A DNA stretch of 15,806 bases from an uncultured Christensenellaceae bacterium (GTDB lineage: Bacteria > Bacillota > Clostridia > Christensenellales > Aristaeellaceae), in NCBI GenBank assembly GCA_905236495.1, contig CAJOPV010000161.1, forward strand, positions 1 to 15,806, in the 5' to 3' direction. Shown here one piece after another: positions 6,244 through 13,400 of the stretch. Position 1 is the stretch's first letter; each line of letters begins with the position of its first letter. Under the pieces are notes generated by a model. That model was not told the origin of the DNA, searched no databases, and saw only the letters and a program-made list of their open reading frames with translations. The position numbers were made by a program, and so were the translations under genes.

Positions 6244-6292
6244 AAGGGGGAGCCCCCTTGCCCCAGGTTTCAAAGGGCCGCGGAGGCCCTTT
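6244..6292 (-). terminator. Two short hairpins after glgA
   Basis: AAGGGGG / CCCCCTT (6244-6250 with 6253-6259, 2-base loop) and AAAGGGCC / GGCCCTTT (6272-6279 with 6285-6292, 5-base loop). The second begins four bases beyond the glgA stop codon and is the likelier glgA terminator, although the downstream U run is only TTT inside the stem. Similar palindromes with AAAGGGCC arms may be dispersed repeats in such genomes. Confidence 0.55.
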
Positions 6293-6296
6293 GGCA

Positions 6297-7832
6297 TCAC
6301 CCTTTTTTCTTCGCCCGGGCAGGTTTTTCCTCCGTCTGGGCGGGCTCAGCCTTGGGCTTCTTGGCCCGGGGCTTTTTTTCCGCCGGAGCGGGAGCTTCCC
6401 GGAGCATATTTTCATACAGGGACAGGTACATTTCCGCGCTGTGGGCCCAGCTGTAATCCCCGGACATGGCCCGGCGCTGCAGCATCCGCCACACGTCCTT
6501 CTGCTGATGGAAGAAGAACACCGCCCGGCGGAGGGTATAGAGCATATCGTGCGCGTTATAGTTAAAGAAGGTGAAGCCGTTGCCCGCGCCGTTGGCTTCG
6601 TTATAGGAAAGCACGGTATCCCGAAGGCCGCCGGTCTCCCGCACGATGGGCAATGTGCCGTAGCGCAGGGAGATCATTTGGCTCAGGCCGCAGGGCTCAA
6701 ACTGGGAGGGCATCAGGAACATATCCGCCCCGGCGTAGATGCGGTGGGCCAGGTTCAGGTCCATGGCGAACCGGGCCGCCACCCTGCCGGGATACTGCTG
6801 CTCGGCCCAGCTGAACAGGTTCACATACTTGCTTTCGCCCATGCCCAGCACCACCAGCTGGATGCCCTCATCCATGATCTCGGTAATGACCCGATCCACC
6901 AGATCCAGGCCCTTCTGATTGCTCAGGCGGCTGATGATGGCGACGATGGGGGCCTCGGCATCCACGGCAAGGCCCAATTCCACCTGCAGGGCCCGCTTGC
7001 ATTCTTCCTTGCCGGTAAGATCGTCGGCGGTGAAGCGGGCGGGGATCAGGGGATCGTTTTCCGGGTCGTATTCCTTCACGTCGATGCCGTTCAGGACGCC
7101 GGAGAGATGCTCATGCTTGGCCCGGAGCAGCCCATCCATCCTTTCGCCGTAGTAGGCGGTCTGGATCTCCTCGGCGTAGGAGGGGCTGACGGTGGTGATC
7201 TCGTCCGCATACACCAGGGCGGCCTTCATAAAGTTAGCGCAGCCATAGCATTCCAGCTTATCGTTGGTAAACAGGCTGTCCCCCAGGCCCAGCATATCCT
7301 GCACCTCGGGAATACCGAAAATGCCCTGATACTGCAGGTTATGAATGGTGAACACCACCCGCATCCGGGCAAAGAAGGGCAGATGCTGGTACTGGATGCG
7401 AAGCAGGGCGGGCACCATGCCGCTCTGCCAATCGTGGGCGTGGACGATATCCGGCTGGAAATCCAGCATGGGCAGGGAATTGAGCACCGCCCGGCAGAAG
7501 AAGCCGAAGCGCTCGTATTCGTCGCCGCCCATGCCGTAAATATAACTGCGCCCGAAGTAATACTTGTTATCCACGAAGTAATAGGTCACGCCGTCCATTT
7601 TCAGCTCTTCGATGCCGCAGTATTGCCGGCGCCAGCCCAGCTCCACCTCAAAATCCAGCACGTGGCGCATTTCATCCACGTACTTTTGCTGGATAGCGCT
7701 GTACAGCGGGATCATCACCCTGACATCGTGGCCCTTGGCTGCCAGCACCGGGGCCAGGGCGCCCACCACGTCCGCCAGCCCGCCGGTCTTCACAAAGGGA
7801 ACGCATTCGGAGGCGGTAAACAAAATCTTCAT
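6297..7832 (-). CDS. glgA: Glycogen (starch) synthase, ADP-glucose type
   Basis: A 511-residue GT5 enzyme that adds glucose from ADP-glucose to the non-reducing end of alpha-1,4-glucan. The N-terminal Rossmann half carries the nucleotide-sugar loop KTGGLADV (15-22) and HAHDWQSG (131-138). The C-terminal half carries SRLSNQKGLD (301-310, with R302 and K307) and FEPCGLSQ (378-385, E379 being the family's conserved catalytic-site Glu), then RETGGLRDT (398-406). The start at 7832 has GGAGG nine bases upstream. The family normally ends near residue 478; here a 30-residue basic, low-complexity Ala/Pro/Lys tail (EKKPRAKKPKAEP and onward) is added. It is last in glgC-glgD-glgA, 63 bases after glgD. 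Confidence 0.97.
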   Translation of the reverse strand: MKILFTASECVPFVKTGGLADVVGALAPVLAAKGHDVRVMIPLYSAIQQKYVDEMRHVLDFEVELGWRRQYCGIEELKMDGVTYYFVDNKYYFGRSYIYGMGGDEYERFGFFCRAVLNSLPMLDFQPDIVHAHDWQSGMVPALLRIQYQHLPFFARMRVVFTIHNLQYQGIFGIPEVQDMLGLGDSLFTNDKLECYGCANFMKAALVYADEITTVSPSYAEEIQTAYYGERMDGLLRAKHEHLSGVLNGIDVKEYDPENDPLIPARFTADDLTGKEECKRALQVELGLAVDAEAPIVAIISRLSNQKGLDLVDRVITEIMDEGIQLVVLGMGESKYVNLFSWAEQQYPGRVAARFAMDLNLAHRIYAGADMFLMPSQFEPCGLSQMISLRYGTLPIVRETGGLRDTVLSYNEANGAGNGFTFFNYNAHDMLYTLRRAVFFFHQQKDVWRMLQRRAMSGDYSWAHSAEMYLSLYENMLREAPAPAEKKPRAKKPKAEPAQTEEKPARAKKKG

Positions 7833-7856
7833 AATCGGTTCCTCCCGTCAAATTGA

Positions 7857-7885
7857 GGCCCGGAGAAGGATGCCTCCTCCGGGCC
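7857..7885 (-). other. Hairpin in the glgD-glgA gap
   Basis: Perfect 9-bp stem GGCCCGGAG / CTCCGGGCC with an 11-base loop, lying between the glgD stop at 7896 and the glgA start at 7832. No U tract follows on the minus strand (TCAATTTGACGGG). It is more likely an RNA processing or stability element, or a partial attenuator that lowers glgA relative to glgC and glgD, than a full terminator. Confidence 0.55.
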
Positions 7886-7895
7886 GGATAGGCTT

Positions 7896-9017
7896 TTACA
7901 CCGTGCTGTCTTTCGCCACCACGATGGGGTAAGACTTGGGGGCCACAAGCCTCGTGCCGGGAAGCACGGTGGTCTGCTTATCCAGGATGCAGTACTGCAG
8001 TTCCGCGCCGGACTGCACCAGGCCGTCCTGCATGACGATGGAATTGCGCACCACGGCGCCCTTTTCGATATGCACGCCCCGGAAGAGGATGCTGTTTTCC
8101 ACGATGCCCTCCACGATGCAGCCGTCCGCCAGCAGCGAATTTTTCACCAGGCTGCCGGTCATATGCCGGGTGGGCATTTCATCCCTGAGCTTGGTGTGCA
8201 CGGGCTTTTCCGCGGGGAAGAAATTGGCCCTGGTTTCCTGATCCAGCAGCTCCATGGAGCAGTCGAAATAGCTCTGCACCGAATCGATCTGCCAGGCCCG
8301 GCCCGGGTTTTCAAAGCCCATCACCTTCATGGCGCTCTCGTTGATGGCGTTCATGAGCAGGTTGCGGGTCAGATGGTAATGGCCCTGGGATACGGCCTCG
8401 TCCACCAAAGTGATGAGCAGCTCCCTGCGGATGCACAGCGTTTCCAGATAGGTGCAGTTCAGGTGCGGGATGGTGGGGTCCACCTCCAGGGCGGATACCC
8501 GCCCGTCCTCCTCCACCTGGATGTAGCGGCCCAGGCCGTTGCGGCGCACGCCGGGGTCCCGGGTGAACATCAGCGTGATATCCGCGCCGGACGCTTCGTG
8601 GGCAGCCGCCATGGCGTCGAACTGGGCGTTAAAGAGCATGTGGGTATCGGTGATCACCACATAGCGTTCCTTGCTGCGGCGCAGATAATGCAGATTGGCG
8701 TGGAGGGCGTCCAGGAAGCCGGAATACACGCCCACGTTATCCTTGGTGAGGAACGGCGGCAGGAATACCAGCCCCGCCCGCTTGCCGTGCAGGTTCCATT
8801 CGCGGCCCGAGCCCAGATGATCCATCAGGCTGTTATAATTCCGCTGGGCAATGACGCCTATGTTGCGGATGCCGCAGTTCACCATGGCGGAAAGCGGAAA
8901 ATCGATCAGCCGGTAGCGCCCCAGCAGGGGGACGGCGGCGACGCAGCGCTGGGCGGTCAGCTCCTTGAGCTGGGCGTCCCTTTCGCCGGTATAAATAATA
9001 CCCATTATATTTTTCAT
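7896..9017 (-). CDS. glgD: GlgD, non-catalytic partner of ADP-glucose pyrophosphorylase
   Basis: A 373-residue GlgD subunit, found with GlgC in Firmicutes, where it forms a hetero-oligomer and modulates activity. The fold motif GRYRLIDFPLS (33-43) is present. The nucleotide loop GGxGxRL is replaced by YTGERDAQLKEL, and the catalytic SGDH of GlgC reads TDTH (123-126), so the chain should be inactive alone. The C-terminal part (about 285-365) is a left-handed beta-helix with hexapeptide-like repeats (SLLADGCIVEG, SILFRGVHIEKGAVV, SIVMQDGLV). The start at 9017 has GGGGGATGAG just upstream. It lies 15 bases after glgC, so the two are cotranscribed and made together. Confidence 0.96.
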   Translation of the reverse strand: MKNIMGIIYTGERDAQLKELTAQRCVAAVPLLGRYRLIDFPLSAMVNCGIRNIGVIAQRNYNSLMDHLGSGREWNLHGKRAGLVFLPPFLTKDNVGVYSGFLDALHANLHYLRRSKERYVVITDTHMLFNAQFDAMAAAHEASGADITLMFTRDPGVRRNGLGRYIQVEEDGRVSALEVDPTIPHLNCTYLETLCIRRELLITLVDEAVSQGHYHLTRNLLMNAINESAMKVMGFENPGRAWQIDSVQSYFDCSMELLDQETRANFFPAEKPVHTKLRDEMPTRHMTGSLVKNSLLADGCIVEGIVENSILFRGVHIEKGAVVRNSIVMQDGLVQSGAELQYCILDKQTTVLPGTRLVAPKSYPIVVAKDSTV

Positions 9018-9032
9018 GGTCTCATCCCCCTA

Positions 9033-10208
9033 TCAGCCTTCGCCAAATTGTTCGCCGGGCTTCACCTGAGCGCCTTGGGGCACCACGGCGTCCTGGCCCA
9101 CCACGGCGATGAGCCCTTCCTCGCCGCCAATCTGAGCGCCGGAGGAAACCACCGCGTTTTCCGCCACGATGGCCCGCTTCACCACCGCGCCGCCTTCGAT
9201 GCGGGCGCCGGGCATAATAACGCTGTCGATGACCTGGGCGCCCTCCTCCACGACGGCGCCGGAGGACAGGATGGAATGCTTGATCAGGCCCTTGATCTCG
9301 CACCCCTCCGTCACCAGGCAGTTATCCACCTGGGCGGTGGCGGCGATGTGCTGGGGCAGCATGCCCAGGTTCCGGGCGTAAATGCGGAACTTCTTATCGT
9401 GCAGATCGATCTGGGGCTTTTCCGTCAGCAGGTCCATATTGGCCTCCCACAGGCTTTCGATGGTGCCCACGTCCTTCCAGTAGCCGTTGAAGGAATAGGC
9501 GGTCATCACCTGCCCGTCGGCTAACATGGCGGGGATGATGTTCTTGCCGAAGTCGTTGGAGGAATTGGGGTTTTTTTCATCCTCGATCAGGTACTTGCGC
9601 AGCTTTTCCCAGGTGAACACATACACGCCCATGGAGGCGTTGTTGGACTTGGGATTCTTGGGCTTTTCCTCAAATTCGATGATGTTGTCGTTGGCGTCGG
9701 TATTCATAATGCCAAAGCGGCTGGCCTCGTCCCAGGGCACCTGGCGCACGGCGATGGTGGCGTCGGCGTGGTGGGCTTCATGGTGGGCCAGCATGGCGGC
9801 GTAATCCATTTTGTAAATATGGTCGCCGGAGAGGATGAGCACGTAATCGGGATTGTACTGGGCGATAAAGGCCAGGTTCTGGTAAATGGCGTTGGCGGTG
9901 CCCTTGTACCATTCGCCGGTGGCCCCGGTGTGATAGGGCGGCAGCACGAACACGCCGCCATCCACCAGGTCCATATCCCAGGGTGCGCCGCTGGCGATAT
10001 AGGCGTTCAGCTCCAGGGGCCGGTACTGGGTCAGCACGCCCACCACGTCCACCCCGGAATTGGTGCAGTTGCTCAGGGGAAAATCGATGATGCGGTATTT
10101 GCCGCCAAAGGGTACGGCGGGCTTCGCCATATGCCGCGTCAGGATGCCCAGGCGGCTGCCCTGACCGCCTGCCAGCAGCATTGCCACACAGCGTTTTTTG
10201 TAGAGCAT
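9033..10208 (-). CDS. glgC: Glucose-1-phosphate adenylyltransferase catalytic subunit
   Basis: A 391-residue ADP-glucose pyrophosphorylase: glucose 1-phosphate + ATP to ADP-glucose + PPi, the committed step of glycogen synthesis. It shows the nucleotide loop AGGQGSRLG (13-21), KPAVPFGGKYRIIDFPLSN (29-47), SGDHIYKMDY (127-136, catalytic Asp129), the sugar-phosphate-binding FEEKP (179-183), GYWKDVGT (242-249) and a C-terminal left-handed beta-helix (about 285-385). The ATG at 10208 is chosen. AGGAGG (10225-10220) lies 11 bases upstream of it, whereas the in-frame TTG at 10217 is only two bases from that site. First gene of the glycogen operon, with a promoter at 10289-10317. Classical E. coli enzymes are longer, but this length is normal for Firmicutes. 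Confidence 0.97.
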   Translation of the reverse strand: MLYKKRCVAMLLAGGQGSRLGILTRHMAKPAVPFGGKYRIIDFPLSNCTNSGVDVVGVLTQYRPLELNAYIASGAPWDMDLVDGGVFVLPPYHTGATGEWYKGTANAIYQNLAFIAQYNPDYVLILSGDHIYKMDYAAMLAHHEAHHADATIAVRQVPWDEASRFGIMNTDANDNIIEFEEKPKNPKSNNASMGVYVFTWEKLRKYLIEDEKNPNSSNDFGKNIIPAMLADGQVMTAYSFNGYWKDVGTIESLWEANMDLLTEKPQIDLHDKKFRIYARNLGMLPQHIAATAQVDNCLVTEGCEIKGLIKHSILSSGAVVEEGAQVIDSVIMPGARIEGGAVVKRAIVAENAVVSSGAQIGGEEGLIAVVGQDAVVPQGAQVKPGEQFGEG

Positions 10209-10250
10209 GTGAAACAAATCCTCCTCATGTGTTGATTAGGTGCCCTATTG

Positions 10251-10272
10251 CGCGCAGAAACCCCTCTGCGCG
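10251..10272 (-). promoter_or_regulatory. Hairpin in the glgC leader
   Basis: Perfect 8-bp stem CGCGCAGA / TCTGCGCG with a 6-base loop (GGGGTT on the transcribed strand), between the promoter and the ribosome site of glgC. It is not followed by a U tract. It may stabilise the mRNA or control translation. No known riboswitch was recognised. Confidence 0.5.
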
Positions 10273-10288
10273 GTACTTGCCATCGTTG

Positions 10289-10317
10289 ATTTTACCTTAT
10301 TTTGGAGGTTTCTTCAA
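10289..10317 (-). promoter_or_regulatory. Promoter of the glgC-glgD-glgA operon
   Basis: On the minus strand, TTGAAG (10317-10312), a 17-base spacer and TAAAAT (10294-10289), a good sigma-A match. The predicted transcript starts near 10282, giving a leader of roughly 75 bases that contains the hairpin at 10251-10272. Confidence 0.7.
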
Positions 10318-10396
10318 TGGATAATTAGTTACCATTTTGTCTATTCCCCCTCCGGGAGTATTGCCCTGCGGTTTTTGACGCACAATAGAGGAAATC

Positions 10397-10414
10397 CCCG
10401 GCTGACACGCCGGG
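10397..10414 (+). other. Hairpin in the leader of the glucan synthase gene
   Basis: Perfect 6-bp stem CCCGGC / GCCGGG with loop TGACAC, ending 11 bases before the GGAGG ribosome site at 10426. It could affect translation start; no regulator-binding motif was recognised. Upstream (10318-10396) no convincing plus-strand promoter is visible. Confidence 0.4.
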
Positions 10415-10436
10415 AAAAACAAATCGGAGGAAACGT

Positions 10437-13400
10437 ATGCAAAAAGCCGTCGGATCCCGCATCCGCCTGAAAGCCGACAGGGGATTGCCCCAGCGTGTGA
10501 GGGGGGCGGTGGCCGCCCTGCGCCTGATCCCCCGGGATATGCTGCCCCCCGCCGGGGAATGGATCGAGGATCACGCGGCCTTTCTTACGGATATCGCCGC
10601 CGCAAATTATCGGGAGATCCGGGCTCTGCCCGCCCTGCCGGGGCAAGGCGGCGTGCCCCGGATCCTGGCCCTGGCCCGTACCATCTGCCGGGATACGGAG
10701 GAGGAGATCAGCGAAAAAACCATCCTGCTGCATGCCAAGCGGGAGCGGGAGGAATTCGAGTGGCGGGAATTGAACGCCCTTCCCGCGGCCCTGACGAAGG
10801 CGCTTTTGGAGCAGCTTTCCAAAGTGCTTTCCTCCTGCGTATCGGCGGGGGATCGGCGGCGGCGGGCGGAAAGGTGGGCGGCGGATTTTGCCGCCGGCAA
10901 GCGCCAGGACCTGCCCGGGGAGGAAGCGCTGCTGGGGGAAACGCTGCTGTTCCTGTCCGACCTGGAGGAGCCGGACGCCCTGGCCCGGGCGGACGAATGC
11001 CTGCTTCCCTCTCACGGCGGGGCGGAGCAGGCGGCCCGGGCTTACCGGGATCGTCTGGCCCGGGAGGGCCTTGCCGCCCAGCGCCTCGTCCTTTCCCTGG
11101 AAAAGATGGGCCGCCTGCCCTTTCATCGGCTTTCGGAAAGGCTCAGCGCCGCCGCCGCCCTCCTTCGGCAGGAGGAGACCTTCCGCCGGATGGACGCCCC
11201 CAGCCGCCGGTATTACCTGGAATGCGCCGCCCGGATCGCAAGGAAATGCCGCGTGACGGAAAGCCGGGCGGCGCAGACCGCCCTGGCTCTGGCCTCCGGC
11301 AGGGAAGGGGCGGCGGGGCAGGCGGGCTATTACCTGACGGAAAGGCCGGATGAGATCATCCGGGCCCTGGGAGGCCGGGCCCGGTCCCTTACCCCCGCCG
11401 CCCGGCAGCGGCTGTTCGTGCTGCCGCTGTACGGAAGCGCCGCCGCGGCATTCCTGGCCCTGCTGCTTTATGCGCCCCTCTGGGCAGCGCTGCCCGGGGC
11501 GCTGTGCTTTTCCGAGATCGCACGGCTTTTGTATTATGCCCTGCTCCGCCGCCGCTTTCCCGCCCGGATGCTGCCCCGGCTGCGCTTCCGCCGCCTGACG
11601 GAAAAGACCCGCACCTTGGTTGCGGTGCCCACCCTGCTCACCTCCCGCCGTCAGGCCATGCAGGCCTGCCGTCATCTGGCGGTGCTGCGCTGCGCCGATA
11701 AGGACCCCTGCCTGGAATTCCTCCTGCTCGCGGATTTTGCCGACAGCGATGGGGAAAGGGAAGCGGAGGATGAGGAGATCCTGCGGGCCGCCCGGGAATC
11801 CATCGCCGCGCTGAACGGGCATTTTGGCGGCGGGTTTCATTACCTGCACCGGGCCCGGCAATGGAACGAAAGCCAGGGCCGTTTCATGGGCAGGGAACGG
11901 AAGCGGGGGGCCATTGAGGCGCTGAACCGGCTGCTGACGGAGGGCCGCTGCCCGGACCGCTTCGTTTTTTCCTCCTGCGATCCGGCATATTTGCAGGATC
12001 GGTTCGCCTACGTCATCACCCTGGACGCGGATACCTTCCTGCCCCCGGAGGCCGCCCGGGAATTCGTGGGGGCCATGGAGCATCCCCTGCAAAAGGGCCG
12101 GCTTTCGGTGATCCAGCCCCGGATGGAGGTGGCCCCGGACACCGTGAAGACCCGCGTCCAGAAGATCCTGGGAGGCCGGGGCGGGGCGGACCCGTATCAT
12201 TTATCCGTCCAGGACGTGTATCAGGACGTGCTGGGGGCGGGCTCCTTCGTGGGGAAGGGGATCTACGAGCCGAAAATTTGGCTGCAAAGGCTGGAAGGGC
12301 GGCTGCCGGAGGGGCGGCTTTTGAGCCACGACCTGATGGAAGGGGAAATCGCGGGCAGCGCCCTCGCCTCGGATATCACCCTCTTCGACGGGCACCCCGC
12401 CCACCTGTCCGGCTGGCAGAAGCGTCTGCACCGCTGGACCCGGGGGGATTGGCAGCTTTTCCCCTTCCTTTGGGATCGGCGGCTTTCCCTTTTGTCCCGG
12501 CATAAGATTTGGGATAACCTGCGCCGTTCCCTGCTCCCCGCCGCCCGGGCGGCGCTGCTGCTGCTGGGCGTATTTCGCCTGCCTCTTTTGATCCCTCTTG
12601 CCCTGCCCTGGCCCCTGCGGGGCATGCTCAGCCGGTTCTTTTTCCTGCCCGGCAAGGCCCTCACCTGCCTGGACGGGATCTTCCGGGCGCTGTACCGCCA
12701 GTTCGTAAGCCGCAAAAACCTGCTTTCCTGGGTCACGGCAGCCCAGGCGGACGCCACCGGCGACCCGCCCCTTGCCTGCGTTCTGTTCCAGGCCCTGTGC
12801 GGAGCGGGGATGATGGCCCTCTCCCTTTTGCCGGGAGGCTTCTGGCCCGGGGCCTTAGGGGGCATGATCTGGGCGGCGGGGCCGCTGCTTTTGCATTATC
12901 TGGACGGGCCCGCCGACGCCCCCCGGCCGCTGACCCCCGCCCTGCGTGAAACCGCCCGGACCCTGGCCCGGGAAACCTGGCGGTTTTTTGCCGATACGGT
13001 GAACGCTTCCACCGCCCACCTGCCCCCGGATAACGTGCAGGAGGACCCGGACCGGGGCGCTGCCCTGCGCACCTCCCCCACCAACATCGGCTTGTATCTG
13101 CTTTCCTGCTGCGCCGCCCGGGAGCTGGGCCTCATCACCGCCGGGGAGATGAGCCGCCGCCTGGAAGACACGCTTTCCGCCCTGGATAAGCTCAAGACCT
13201 GGAAGGGCCACTTCTATAACTGGTATGATCTAACGTCTCTTTCGCCCCTGGCCCCCGCGTTCATTTCCACCGTGGATTCGGGCAACCTGGCGGGGTGCCT
13301 GCTTTGCTGCGCCCAGCTTTGCCGATCCCATTTGGAGGAGCTGCCGGAGGCTGCCCGATCCCTGCCCCAGCGGATGGACGCCCTGGCAAAGCGCATGGAT

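Noticed and set aside
6258..7856. A 532-codon plus-strand frame opposite glgA; similar ones at 8070-9524 (opposite glgD/glgC) and 156-1334 (opposite the ATPase)
   Set aside because: Repetitive His/Gln/Gly-rich translations with no ribosome site or domain, antisense to clear conserved genes.
10337..10364. Possible plus-strand promoter TTGTCT-N16-TATTGC for the glucan synthase
   Set aside because: Both boxes are poor and the spacer is short. TTGACG at 10375-10380 has no -10 box at the right distance either.
10341..12200. A 619-codon open frame on the minus strand opposite the glucan synthase gene
   Set aside because: Its product is Gly/Pro/Gln/Arg-rich low-complexity sequence with no recognisable motif. 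It is antisense to a well-conserved GT84 domain and runs through its start. Long antisense frames are expected in GC-rich genes.
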